The notes under the pieces were generated by a model that had not been told where the DNA came from, did not search any database, and was given only the letters and a program-made list of their open reading frames with translations. Below are positions 48,832-60,700 of a DNA stretch of 64,000 bases, piece after piece. Position 1 is the stretch's first letter. Every line of letters begins with the position of its first letter. This stretch comes from Leuctra nigra (Eukaryota; Arthropoda; Insecta; Plecoptera; Leuctridae). Location of the stretch: assembly GCA_934045905.1 (NCBI GenBank), contig OW203771.1:4340001-4404000 (forward strand), in the 5' to 3' direction. Both the position numbers and the translations under genes were made by a program.

Positions 48832-51800
48832 GTGAGTAGACCAGGACAACGCGTTAATAAGCGAGCATTCAGCACCTCGAACAGAAATGCCGTGTCACAG
48901 ATCACAGCCATACTGAGATCGTTAAACGAGCATTTCATTTGTTTTATAATATGTGATATATTTTTTCTTGTTTTCCTATTGCATACTTCATATTTCCGTC
49001 AAAATATAGTCTTGGGTTTTAGTGTAAAAAATCATTACACGATTCAAGTCTCCTTGAAGGGGTTGAATTCAACCCTTGATTTCAAGGAAACTTGAAGGAG
49101 AATTTAGACGATTTAGGGCCGGTCTTTCAATACTCTGTTAAATAAGTTAACACTTACTTAGTGATAATTCAAGGAATTTCATTGGTTGTTGCCATGACAA
49201 TACAGTCCTAATCAACCGTTTAAAAGTTTGCAGAGTATTGAAAGACTGGCCCTTTATGTTTATTGTTGATTGAAGTTGCGGTGAATTTATCAATTTGTTG
49301 AAGTATTTCAAGACTTGAAGGAAAATAGGACATGTTCTAATTGAAACGGCTGAGAGATGTCTTGAATTCAAGACTTGGAAACGTGTTAAATGCTTCAATG
49401 TTTTCATTTAGACGATCCAAGTCTTGAATTCAACCCACTTGAAAGGGTTGAATTCAAGGAAACTTGAATCGTGTAATTCAGCCTTAAGGGGTGTCCGAAA
49501 GAATTCATGAAATCTGGCATTGATTCTGAAACATTGTCCGAATATTGTTCACCCTTAATTTTTACTCCATGAAACGGTTCACAAATTATTCTTGGAATTT
49601 TGTGAAACCTTAAATAATTAAAATAAAATTGGAAGTTTCTAAATTGTTCACAATAAAAACGAAAAAAGCTCAATTTCAATATGATATGAAAAAAACATTC
49701 AAGTATTGAAAAAATAGTGTGTAAAATGTAAATTTTCTCAATTGTACATAATAAAAGCAAAAAAGCGCATTTTCAATATGACCTCCATATGAAAATAACT
49801 ATCAAGCTTTGGAAAAATTATGTTATCTTGCAGCCATGTAAACCTTTATGTACATATCTCTTTCTTGCAATATATTGCCCCATTGACCGCCAGTTCTTAT
49901 GACAATATTATCACTTCTTAATATGGCAAATGATTTCATTACATCATGATTGCATAGAGGAAAATTAAATGAATTGAAAAAGCCATGGAAAAGGATGTAA
50001 TGCCATACAGCCCCTGATTGTGACGTAGGTCCCACCCAACCGGCCGCGAGAATTTTTCTGGCAAAGACTTCGTAAATGGGACGCAAATTGACTGTGACAA
50101 AAACTCTAATAACTTACTTATTTATACAAAAATAACTCTGATTTAGGTGTGTAGTATACGTGTCCTGACAGCTATTACATCAGTAAAATGAAGGATATAT
50201 TAACAGTAAATGATCTATTTCGAATTAAAAAATCGAATTTTTTTACTCTAGAGGGTTATCATGGCCCAAATTTCATTCCAGAACTATGGTGAATGACATT
50301 TGAAAACATAATCTAGTTGGATCAATAATTTATTTCACTTCAAAAATGTTTAAACTGGAATTTTTTTTAAATATTTTTTTCTCCCATTTACGAAGTTAGT
50401 TAGCCTTTGACGTGATTTTCAAATCAAATCCAATCAATTTTTAATTCTGTATAACGAACGCTTGATTATACGAACACTGTAACGATCTCGAAAATAGGGG
50501 TCACGGGTGCAACTTTCTTGTCACAGTGAAAGGCGTCTCTTTTCACCCTAGAAGGCGTGAATAACATTGAGATGAGAAGCTTGTCACAGTGATAAGAAAG
50601 TTCTCATTTTATGCGATCGCACAGTTATTTTAGGTATAACTTGAAAATTCCAGATTCGGCCCGTATACGATTCGGTGCAATGTTATAATGGCCGTGAATC
50701 GTATACGGGCCAAATCCGGAATTTTTAAGTTATAGAATAACTACCAAGGATTAAGATTTAAACATAGTTAGTTATAGAATTTCGATGATTTAACTTTACA
50801 AACTTTAGAATATTGTAATTTTGCATTGTTTAATAATTACACGAATAACATGGTATACACCCTACTTCTTGCGTCTCAGCTCTCCGGTGTCGGCATCGTG
50901 GTTCTTGGCACGATCATGCAGCAGAACTTCCAGGACTTTGACAAACTCCTCCAGGGTACTTTCTCCGGCACAGCCATCGCCATCATCGTCATAGGCAGCT
51001 TGATCATCGTCATCGGCTTCTGCGGCTGCTGCGGCGCCATTCGCAAGAACGTCTGTCTCCTTCATATTGTGAGTCACTCGTCAATAAGATACTTAAGAGG
51101 AGACCGCTATGGAAACTGACGGATTGTGTCAAATTTTCCCAAAATACCTCAGTTTCCCCAAGGCTCATTATTTACTCCACTGTTATGCAACTTTGGGAGG
51201 TAGTTTTGATACCCACTTTCTCGTGATACTATTGAGACATTTTAAGAAATACTTGAAACAAGAAAATATTTTTTTTCGTATTTTTTCATGAAATATGTGA
51301 AAAATATATTTTTTTTTTATTCTTTAAATATTTCTTAAATTTTCTCAATAGTATTGCTAGAAAATAGGTATCAAAACCACATCCCAAAGTTGCATAACAG
51401 TGGAGTAAATAATGAGCCTTGGGGAGACTGGGAGGTTGTCACATGTTGACAATATTCTTAGTTAGGCCTCCCCCTTTCCACCTCCTTTATCTCGTCAGTG
51501 GGTAGTTGTTTACCCCCTCATGCTGTCATCTAGCCCTGGGCGGCTGATATCTTGAAGAGGGGGTCAGCGGGCATTCTGCAGAGCGGCGAGGTTGGAGACG
51601 TATGTAAACAAGTGTATTCTGTTTTCCTTATGCGATGTTTGAATAGTATTGAGTGGTTTGTTACAAAGTGTTTGGGAAGGGCCCCTGTCACACAAGGGCT
51701 GCTGGAGGCTACAAGGTACTATACCATATTGATATGTGTTTAAGACGCAAAGGATTAGGTGAAGTGACTAATTTGTTTCACTAGAACTTATCGTGTTGAA

Positions 51801-54800
51801 GAACAGAACATTGATTCTTGCGAAGCATTGCTGTACTTGTTATTATTTTGTATGATGCTTGAGAATATGTCAGATGTGTAGAATCACAAATAACTTCATT
51901 CATTTGTATGTTCTTGTTGCTTACGTTTATAAAGTAAGATGTGACTTTTTTTCACTTGTAGTCACTTATTATTGCCTAGCTAGAGCATTTGTAGTGTTAT
52001 AATATTATTGATGCAGAAGAGTGAGGGTTGTCTTGTTTGTTTACATTCTTGTACTTACTGTTTTGGACAGTCAGGACTTTAATTTCACCTTGTTCTTTAT
52101 GCAATTTATTTCACGAGTTATTATTAAATCAAGACATCTCCTTTTTTAAAACGATCCCCCACCCTCTCCCCAAACCTCACTCCCGGACAGAGAAGTTACG
52201 GGTCAGAATCCCGTTATAAGGTAGCTGCTTCCATAGCGAAGGTTCTCATAAGCGCTACCTGCAGACGGGAGAACGCAACACAAGATGTATTGAGCACGTG
52301 TTTACAAATACACCCTTCCAGAGTAGACGCTTACGTCAATTCTCGTCAATTGTGACCGGTTGTATTTGAAAATACATGTTTCAGTTGGATCAAGTTTCTC
52401 CACTGGTCTGACAGCACCAGGCTGCTAATATCTGCATGTGAACTGTGATGTGGTAATTAAGTCACTAGAAAAACAACGAAGAAATAAAGTACCTGACAAA
52501 CTGGCGACGCAACGCAGATATAACGGCGACGTTACATAAAATGTAGCATGATAGCGTCAGTAGAGACCAGCTGAATATCTCACATTCAACATTCCAGTTC
52601 GTTCCCTCACGTCCCGTCATGTTTATTGTTTGTGTTTTCCAGTACTCCGTCCTTCTTCTCCTGGTCTTCATCGCTGAGATCGCGATCGGCGTCGTCGCTC
52701 TGCTGCAAGTCGGAGACACGCAAGAGTTCATGACGGACAACTTCCTGAAGTTCTTCAAGGACGAATACCAACCCGAACCTCACGAGAGCGAGCTGTTCGA
52801 CATTCTCCACAAGAAGGTAGAGTGACGAGAACCTCGACGACCTTGGAAAACAGAGCCTCGGCTATACCGTACTCAAATCTACATTCCACATACAGTCAAA
52901 ATTTCAGTCAAGAAATAGCCAAATCTTCCAACTCTTTCTTTCCGAAGCTTCCGTTCCACAATATGATCATGTCATGACACAGTTTTGCGAAGAATGTTTG
53001 ATATTCATTGGATCATTAATATTTGTGATCTTGTATAGATTCACTGTCATCTTGTCGCTAGGGAAGTTTGGACATGCACTGTTTCGTGTACCTAAACCAA
53101 CCTTTTTTAAAGATTAAATCATTTAATTACTTCTCATATCTTGAAATTTGGAATTTGAGACAATTATACATCCAAATTTTAGTCACGAATGTAATCTTAT
53201 TTTGACGAAATTGTGGTCTGCAATTGAGTTGGGTCGGTCCTATAGAACTGATTGTTGTATAAACTGTTGATTGTGTCTACATAGTTCGAGTGCTGCTTGG
53301 TGGATGGACCCAAGGACATCGACTTGATCACTGGAATGTCGGATCCTCCTGCCTCCTGCAAATGTTCTTCTGGGACAGTCGGCGACCAGAGCAAGTGCGG
53401 CCAGTCGTTTGATTCACATCCCGGCTATTACAAGTCCGGGTGCAACGACGAGTTCACCACGTGGTTGGAGGACGGCGTCCAGGCAGTCGGTATCGTTTCT
53501 CTCTGCGTGGCAGCGTGCGAGGTCAGAACTTAAAATAGTCGTAACTAAACTCTCACATGCTCTTTTTGAATCGCACTGTTCGTCAGAGCGTTATTTCGAA
53601 ATTTGTCTTCACACAATTTTAGTGAAATTTTTCACTTTTTATTTTTAATAAATCAGATAGTAGCGACCAATTACAGCCTAATACAATAAATATTGCCACA
53701 CACTGGAGTACTTTATTACCTCTAATACGACCTCAAAATACGATATTTATCGAAAAATAATAGTATTTAACACTTTGAGGTCGTACCAAAGGTCATAAAA
53801 TACTCCAGTTTGTGGCATTCTATACAGGATATTAATGATTTTTTTTAAATCAGATACTTTAATAACATTTAGAAATTTCAGAAATTTAGCCCAGGGGCAA
53901 ATTGATTATGCAAAAAATAATCTACAAGAAGGGTCTGGTAGGTCCCCCCCCCCCCCCCCCACAAAACTGCCGCGGAGCGAAAGACACACATGCATTATCA
54001 TGTAATTATTGAGAGAAGTACAGAAGCAAGTGTCTGTGGAAACTGGAAATATAATATTTTCTCCGTGGAGAGGGGCCCCCAGGAGCGTAGGAATAGGGGG
54101 GAAAGGGTGGAACGGACCCCCCTGTCTTGACCTGACCCCCCCTCTGCCAGAGATCCTGACCCCCCTGCTAGAGACTTTGACCCCCCCTGCTAGAGATCCT
54201 GAACACATCCAGATATCCAGATGTTGATTAAGTGTTGCACAGAATGCACAGATTTGCTCCATTATGAGGTTGAATTCTCAAAATTTTCTCTAGTTTTGCA
54301 AAACTAATTGAACAGTATTATCCAATGAGACAACTCATTTACTCATTTGTCCAACATGATCATTCTCATGAATCAAATTAAATAATTACACGTTAAACTA
54401 ATAGATTCCAAAACACATACAGATTTTTCTTGTTTGCTTATTGCTGTTGCTCTTGCAACCTTTTTCAAAGGTCGATTCCAAAATCAATTCATAATCGATT
54501 CTCTTTCACTAGAATTCAAGTATTTCCCTGCGGGGCCATTTAGAATTTTGTCAAATAAAAAAAAATTATTTGTCTCTTGTATCATCCCCAAGAATATTGC
54601 ATAGGACACACATTTTAAATTTCTTTAAAAAAGATGCGTAGAATTGGGAATTCTATTTCCCACAGAATATTGCATATCACACATTTTACATTTCTTTGAG
54701 AAGAATAGCTTAAAATTCGATTATTTTGTATCAAAAATTCAAAAAAGGCCCTGCGGGGCTAACTGGGGGTGAGTCCCCCAGACCCCTTGTAGCAGTGAAC

Positions 54801-55067
54801 TACCTTTTCCTGACATCCATCGATCCCCTATAATTTTGACCCCCCCCCCCTGTCAAAATAAAGTTCCTACGCGCCTGGGGGCCCCTCAGGTATGCCCTGA
54901 TTCATCACTGGCTACTTCTAAAACAATGTTCTCTCTCACTTTGCTCCAACGGCCTGCGCTTCTGTCACCTGAAGACCTGAAGAGTGTTTGTCTTACAGGT
55001 GGTCGCCATCGTCTTCGCCTGTTGCCTGGCAGCGAGATTCAAGAAACAAAAAGCAGGCGGCGACTAA
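48760..55067 (+). CDS. TSP-3, tetraspanin, 5 exons, 246 aa
   Basis: Exons 48760-48831, 50880-51068, 52643-52816, 53285-53521 and 54999-55067 (741 bp), all phase 0 with GT-AG borders. TM1 spans exons 1 and 2. TM2 ends in GFCGCCGA (residues 70-77). TM3 is residues 88-112. The large loop starts in exon 3 and carries FECC (146-149), CKC, KCG and GCN, six cysteines in all. TM4 spans residues 210-236, and the tail is KKQKAGGD. The usual CCG of the loop reads CCL. Residues just inside the membranes include several cysteines that could be palmitoylated. AATAAA at 55290 gives a 3'UTR of about 230 nt. It closely resembles TSP-4, so it is a local duplicate. Confidence 0.93.
48835..48905 (+). repeat. Family B end fragment in TSP-3 intron 1
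   Basis: AGGACAACGCGTTAATAAGCG and CACCTCGAACAGAAATGCC match the first 70 bp of the family B copy at 45409. It begins 4 bp after the exon 1 boundary, directly behind the donor site. Confidence 0.5.
49035..49490. mobile_element. Nested foldback elements in TSP-3 intron 1
   Basis: The outer arms repeat GATTCAAG...CTTGAAGGGGTTGAATTC and its inverse. The inner arms GGGCCGGTCTTTCAATACTC / GAGTATTGAAAGACTGGCCC (49113-49253) form a second foldback. A relative of the inner unit is near 44690-44810. Confidence 0.65.
49491..50879 (+). other. Rest of TSP-3 intron 1
   Basis: AT-rich with no exon seen. It contains foldback F2 copy 2 at 50632-50740 (arms GGCCCGTATACGATTC / GAATCGTATACGGGCC). Confidence 0.55.
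50632..50740. mobile_element. Short foldback MITE, family F2 (copy 2)
   Basis: Arms ATTCGGCCCGTATACGATTC and GAATCGTATACGGGCCAAAT surround GGTGCAATGTTATAATGGCC, the core seen inverted at 12960-13084. Confidence 0.65.
50880..51068 (+). CDS. TSP-3 exon 2
   Basis: A 189-bp phase-0 exon from CGTCTCAG to ATT|GTGAGT. It codes LSGVGIVVLGTIM ... GTAIAIIVIGSLIIVIGFC ... NVCLLHI. Confidence 0.93.
51097..51435. mobile_element. Foldback MITE, family F1 (copy 2)
   Basis: Starts GAGACCGCTATGGAAACTGA then GGATTGTGTC, about 30 bp after the exon 2 donor, and returns with inverted arms (CAAAGTTGCATAACAG, TGAGCCTTGGGGAG). Same family as 1465-1820. Confidence 0.8.
51436..52642 (+). other. TSP-3 intron 2, remainder
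   Basis: No exon, RNA gene or clear repeat recognised. Confidence 0.5.
52643..52816 (+). CDS. TSP-3 exon 3
   Basis: A 174-bp phase-0 exon from GTTTTCCAG to AAG|GTAGAG. It codes YSVLLLLVFIAEIAIGVVAL ... FDILHKK. Confidence 0.93.
53285..53521 (+). CDS. TSP-3 exon 4 (large loop)
   Basis: A 237-bp phase-0 exon from GTCTACATAG to GAG|GTCAGA. It codes FECCLVDGPKDIDL ... SCKCSSG ... KSGCNDEF ... SLCVAACE. Conserved position and frame support the weaker GTCAGA donor. Confidence 0.9.
53693..53820. mobile_element. Short foldback repeat
   Basis: Arms GCCACACACTGGAGTACTTTA...TACGACCTCAAA and TTTGAGGTCGTAC...AAAATACTCCAGTTTGTGGC lie in TSP-3 intron 4. No coding capacity. Confidence 0.65.
54080..54877. 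mobile_element. hAT-type MITE with 8-bp target duplication GGGGCCCC
   Basis: The ends CAGGAGCGTAGGAA and GTTCCTACGCGCCTG are inverted and flanked on both sides by GGGGCCCC (54072-54079 and 54878-54885). The interior has poly-C tracts and no frame. Related pieces occur at 36570-36690, 39360-39500 and 25370-25400. It ends 121 bp before TSP-3 exon 5. Confidence 0.85.
54999..55067 (+). CDS. TSP-3 exon 5 (end of TM4, tail, stop TAA)
   Basis: From TGTCTTACAG, phase 0, coding VVAIVFACCLAARFKKQKAG and GD, then TAA. Confidence 0.93.
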   Translation: MVAIVFACCLAARFKKQKAGGD

Positions 55068-55289
55068 CTCGTCACATGACTCCAGCCTTTTACTCCAGCG
55101 ACAGATCATTGATGGAATTATATTATAAGTAATTGACACTGGTCAACTGGAATCTTATTTCGAAAATACATATCTACTTTACACATTATATTCAGAAGTT
55201 CAGAGAAAATTGGCTGAACTTTGTGATGTCTTGGAAACTTGTTGTACCTACATTTTAGTATATTTGATTTTTTTGAGTACTATAAAAAT

Positions 55290-55295
55290 AATAAA
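55290..55295 (+). terminator. Polyadenylation signal of TSP-3
   Basis: AATAAA lies 223 bp after the stop codon. It is the first canonical hexamer downstream. Confidence 0.6.
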
Positions 55296-56113
55296 GAACC
55301 TTTCTAATACATAAATGTGAGATTTTTTTTCTTTAAATTAAAAATATCTGATTTCATGATTTATTAATAACAACAGCGACACAAATACATATGAAGTGAA
55401 TGACGTGTTATGATTCTCCCAGAGGGCTAGAAACCATATTTCATTTGTTGTTAGGATCTTTACATCGGAGGTAGAAGGCCGGGAGTCCATTTCAATTATT
55501 CTTGCAGTAATAATCCTGCCGTCATCAAATCACATTTGTAATGGTGCTAGTCATTGTGTAAGAGAAATCTTAATAATTGTATTTATTTACATCTCTAATT
55601 GGTAACTGATAGCTACTTTATACATCATTCCAAAAATTGCAACAAAAAATCGAGAAAACGGACTTCCGACCTTATACCTGTGAGGTATAGATTTTATTTC
55701 ATTTTTGTAATAGGATCAATTGATTTCGATCAGTATTTAGTGATTCGTGGACAACGCTATAGAGCATACATAATATTAATTTATTTCTTATTTTGACTGA
55801 TAGCAAATAATATTCATAATGTTGAAATAATGTTCAAATAATTCAAATAATGTTGTTCTCATTCCTCGAGGAACGACAAAAATATCTGTTACAGGTAGGT
55901 TAATGTGAATGAATAGCAACTCAAGATGAAAAAATTTCCCTCTTTTTGGATTCGAACCTTGGATTGGATTCCAAGAGGAGAAAAATCATTTCATCTTGCA
56001 GTTGGTATTAATTAACAACAAATATCATTTGCTTCAATAACATGTGATGAGCTTGTTTACAAATCGCTACATGTCCATCGATCACATGATTCTGGGGGTG
56101 GAAAACATGAAGA
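55296..56113. other. Intergenic between TSP-3 and the hAT element
   Basis: AT-rich; no gene recognised. Confidence 0.5.
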
Positions 56114-56121
56114 ACAAAAAG

Positions 56122-57438
56122 TAGAGGTGTGCGAATAGTGATTTTTGAAGTCGAAGTCGAAGTCGAATAGTTCCCTCATAAAAAGTCGAATATCGAAGTC
56201 GAATATCGAATAGTAGTTTTTGTCGAATAGTAATCGAATAGTATCATACTTTTATATAAGCACCACACTATATAAAAAAAATGCAACTAGAACCTAAATA
56301 AACCTGATCTGAACAATGAATTTAAGTTAAAGGAAGGTTCAATAAATAACGTAATTAAAATATTCTCAAATAATTCATATTATTATTCATTAATTAGTCA
56401 TTATTTTATTTGTCTTTTCCAGCCTTATGATTCATACACATATCACATAGTAGGCTGATAGGAAGCCACTTATTTGATTATCACTCAATTTCAACAAAAT
56501 ACTAGAAATGGACATCTACACAACTGTAAGGTCGCAGATCCTTGGTTATCTTGAAATGGCACTTGTAATTGCATCCCTCTTTGACTTAGAAATGAGAGCC
56601 CAATTTTTTAATGACGTCTGCCTGGATCCTGCTGCTGCGGCCGCAGGACGATCTTTTTTAGTCTTCAGTTCAAGTTCCAAGTACTTTTTGTATCGTACAG
56701 GATGTTTGCTTTGAAGGTGATTTTTCAAAGTACTTGTGCCTGAAAGTGACGTAAAATAAACCATTAAAACATGTAGTATCAAATAGTATCTATTCCTTAG
56801 TTAATATAATAACCATAACTAAATTAGACTTGTTAAACTTACTTGACGGGGTTTTCAATTACTTCCCGCATTGATGGCATGTGCCAAACCCGTCGCTGGC
56901 TTTGAAAAAGGTCAAAATATTGGCACATTTTCGACGCGGCGTCTCCACAATAGGCCGCCATGATACCACTGTCTCGTGACGGCTGTGACGGCCCACTATC
57001 TTGATGAGGATTTGTATTATTATCATCTTCATTGTCACTTACATCCATCGGAGAAAAATTAAAATCAGATCAAACGTATTGAGTTGACGTATTGAATTTT
57101 GGAAACACAAACAACACAAGGACAAAAAAAATGGCGCTGTAAAAACACGTGAAGTGAGCGACACAAAACCAGCCAGTGTCACTTTTGGCAACGATGGCTG
57201 TGATTGGTCGTGGGTCGAAAGCAGTGATTGGCTGCCGTCTTCCGCGTCCACGTCGATAATATGTCTTTGGTGACGAACTACTTTATCGGCAAAAATGCGC
57301 GGGAACTTTTGACGTGATAAACTTCGACTTTTTCGAATATTCGTTTATCAGAAAATCACTATTCGACTTCGAACTCGAAGTATTCGACTTCGACTTCGAC
57401 CGAATACTTCGCCTAAGTCGAATATTCGCACACCCCTA
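56122..57438 (-). mobile_element. hAT element remnant with 8-bp target duplication ACAAAAAG
   Basis: The ends TAGAGGTGTGCGAATA and TATTCGCACACCCCTA are inverted repeats with TTCGACTTCGA-rich subterminal repeats. The 8-bp duplication ACAAAAAG flanks both (56114-56121 and 57439-57446). It contains a piece of a BED zinc-finger frame on the minus strand, and no catalytic domain remains. It ends about 220 bp upstream of the TSP-4 start codon. Confidence 0.85.
56540..56745 (-). pseudogene. hAT transposase fragment (C-terminal half of a BED finger)
   Basis: GTSTLKNHLQSKHPVRYKKY matches the second half of a BED finger (T..L..HL...H), the DNA-binding domain at the N-terminus of hAT transposases. The CxxC half and the RNase-H core are missing. 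An acceptor-like TCACTTTCAG precedes it. An upstream frame at 57048-56840 (MDVSDNEDDNNTNPH...) with a GTAAGT donor may be the former first exon, but the phases do not join. Confidence 0.6.
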
Positions 57439-57655
57439 ACAAAAAGGAACAATAACCACACTGGAATGAATTATTTAATTATGGCTTTCTCCTGTTTTCA
57501 TATCGCCTTATCACTTAAATCAATGAATAGCGTACTTCTGAAGTTCTGTTATCTTCAACTGGGGGCAATCAAATCCTAATTAGTCTCTCAATAATAGTAA
57601 GGAGGTTGCGAACATCTGGATTCATCTTTATACTATTGTTTCGTAAAACAGCATC

Positions 57656-57718
57656 ATGTGTGGTTTGGCGGCTGGTGTCATCAAATACTTGCTGTTCGGT
57701 GCAAATGTGCTGTTCATG
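57656..57718 (+). CDS. TSP-4 exon 1
   Basis: Codes MCGLAAGVIKYLLFGANVLF and M, with the donor ATG|GTAAGT. It is three codons shorter at the N-terminus than TSP-3 exon 1. Confidence 0.88.
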
Positions 57719-60700
57719 GTAAGTAATTAGTGAATATACAATTATAATATACATTGGGGTTGCTATCATACTATCGAAAGACTGATTTTATTTACTATAC
57801 GAACGAAAGAGCTAGACTTACATATAAAATTGCGTGTCAATATTTGGCAGGTACGAAAAATGGCAATTCTTAATAAATGCCGTGAATTATAGGGGCTGGA
57901 CAGTGAGTGCATAGTTGTTTCACCCTACCAAATTCTGGTGATAGAGCTAGTCCCTGTAAATATAGTGTCATGCTTAAAAGTGTGTAAACCCCAAAACAAT
58001 TTTGTAATATTTGATTTTTTTGTTGTCATTCTCTTAACAAAAATGCCCCCTAAAACATAATATCCAAAATCCACCGAACCAAAAAACAAACATTTGTTAA
58101 TATGTGAGTAGCATATCTGTGCGAAGATTTTGGCGATTTAGTGTATGTTATGGAGTGCATTTTTCTGAATAGAATGCCACTTAAAAAACATATCAATCAT
58201 TTTTGTTAAAACCAATTGTGACTGTACTACTCTGACGTGCTCTCAGCTCTCTGGAGTGGGCATCGTGGTTCTTGGCACCATCATGCAACAGAACTTCCTG
58301 GCCTTTGACAAGCTCCTCCAGGGCGCTTTCTCCGGCACAGCCATCGCCATCATCGTCATAGGCAGCTTGATCATCGTCATCGGCTTCTGCGGCTGCTGCG
58401 GGGCCATTCGCAAGAACGTCATGCTCCTCAACATCGTGAGTCTTTAAATTATCATAAGAATTCATGAAAACTGTGGATCAGCTTCATGCTGACAAGAAGC
58501 TGCGTGTTTGCGGATGTCAGTCCTCAACGCCACAAGACCGTGTTGTTTTCTAATAATCTTATGGACGGAATCCAATAGACTCTGGAAACTTGGGTAGATA
58601 ATCTGGTATAGTTTACAGCTAATGCAAACTTTTTATGTCATTGTGTGTTTCTGAGCAGTGCTGAGGGTTTGGATTTCATTTGATAGCCTTGTTGACATGG
58701 ATGCTCTTTATGAACAGACAGATACATTTTTATGGGTATTATTTGTTTCTAACTTTTGCAATTGAGGTTCTCAGAAAACAAACTATTTGAGCCACTCCAG
58801 ATGCATCTTGATTAATGAAGGGTTTTAATAGATTTGGAAAGTACATTCCTGGGTGTATATTTACATCAATAAGACAAAAGAAAATCGACCCTAAAGATAA
58901 ACTGAATAATTAATCATTGAACATGTAATAAAACCCTTGAGTATACTCAAGCTTAAGGGCCCATGTAGGTTACACAGTAAATAGTATTACTATACAAAAT
59001 AATTACTCTTTTAATTGTGCACCTTCGACTGAATCTAACAGTTACTAGTGGTCATTCTACAAATCAACGGTTTTAGTATATTTAGCATTTAAAAGACTGA
59101 TCCTACACCACTGTGAAAACTGATCTGATATCCTGTTTCCTTATTTCCAGTACTCCGTGCTGCTTCTCCTGGTGTTCCTCGCAGAGATCGCGATCGGAAT
59201 CGTCGCTCTGTTGCAAGTCGGACAAATACAGGAGTTCATGACGGACAACTTCATGCAGTTCTTCAAAGACGAATACAAACCCGATCCGCACGAGAGCGAG
59301 ATATTTGACAAACTCCACAAGAAGGTAACGAGAACAAACTGAATCGTTGAGAAAGACCATTTACAGTCTAAGTGAACTAGATCTGGGATGGGATTATATA
59401 AAACTAGGAAAACGCTCAGTGTAACGCGTTGATGAGCGAGCACAGAACATGCAACATCCCCATAGTAACGATGCACGACACGGCACAAGACGATTTTCTC
59501 TGCAATTTTTCAATCTCCATAATACTCTGGATGAATAACAGATCCATTGTGTCGTGAAGTCTTACCTACATACCTTCTCCAGAAATCTCTTGTGACATCC
59601 CATACTAAACTCGTAAAATTACAATTAATACTTGACTGATTGGGCTTACAATATGTAAAATTTAATATTAAGTTGGTCTTGATCACCATGCAAAATTTGA
59701 ACTTAATGTGAACATTTTTATTGTGGACCAATCAGAAGACATTATTTAAACTTAAACTAATGAGAGGATTTGGCCTTCGTACTGCAACCGATTTTATGCG
59801 CTAGCTCAAAAATGCTTTCATTTTACTGTACATTGTGGATAGCTTGGCTGCTCTACAAGCCTTGCCTTGGAACAGAAGCTTAAAGAAGGCAGGGATGACA
59901 ATTTAGTATACATTTTTCAAGATTATGGAATAAAATGACCTTAAAATGACAAAACTTTTGAAAATAACGACAGATTAGACTGAAAATTGGCAAAAATACC
60001 TAAAATGTTGGTACCAATGACCACGCGAAGTTTTAAGTTGATCGGTCAATCTGTTCTAGTTTAAATGTCAAAAATCACATGAAAAATGGTTTTAAATTTG
60101 AACCAATAGGAGGATTTGGCTGAAACTTTTTATGATTGGGTACAATGTTAGTTGCAATGTTTTCGCTAAATTTCAAATTGATCAAAGCAACCAATCGAAA
60201 GATAATTTTTTTAAAATTTGAACCAATCACGGGAGCCCATTCAAAAACGATCCCAGGGACCGCATAGAGTACGTTAGTATGTGTACAAAATTTCAGATCG
60301 ATTGCTTGAGCGGTTTGACCTGGGCTGTGACCACAAAAAAAATACAAACAAAAAAACAAACAAACAAACAAACACACAGAGAAAGTGCCATAAGAGTACC
60401 GTGGTGACGCTCGCTACGCTCGCTCAATGAGGACTTTCTAGTCACGGTGACAAGCTTCTCATCTTAATGTTATTCATGGCCTTCTAGGGTCTTGTCACCG
60501 TGACAAGGAAGTTATCATTTTATGTGATCGCACCCCTGATTTGGAGAAGAAATGAGGATCAGTAATCGAATTCTTTCTTGACTGTATGTAAGTTTGTTTA
60601 TTTATTTATTTATTTATTTATATCCCGTGGACAGATTGTTGTTATATTTCAGAATATATGAGTCTATATAGCGTAGTTATATCACCCCAGTTTCTATGGT

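Noticed and set aside
56840..57048. A host gene exon (MDVSDNEDDNNTNPH...)
   Set aside because: It lies inside the hAT element and its phase does not join the BED fragment; more likely a transposase remnant.
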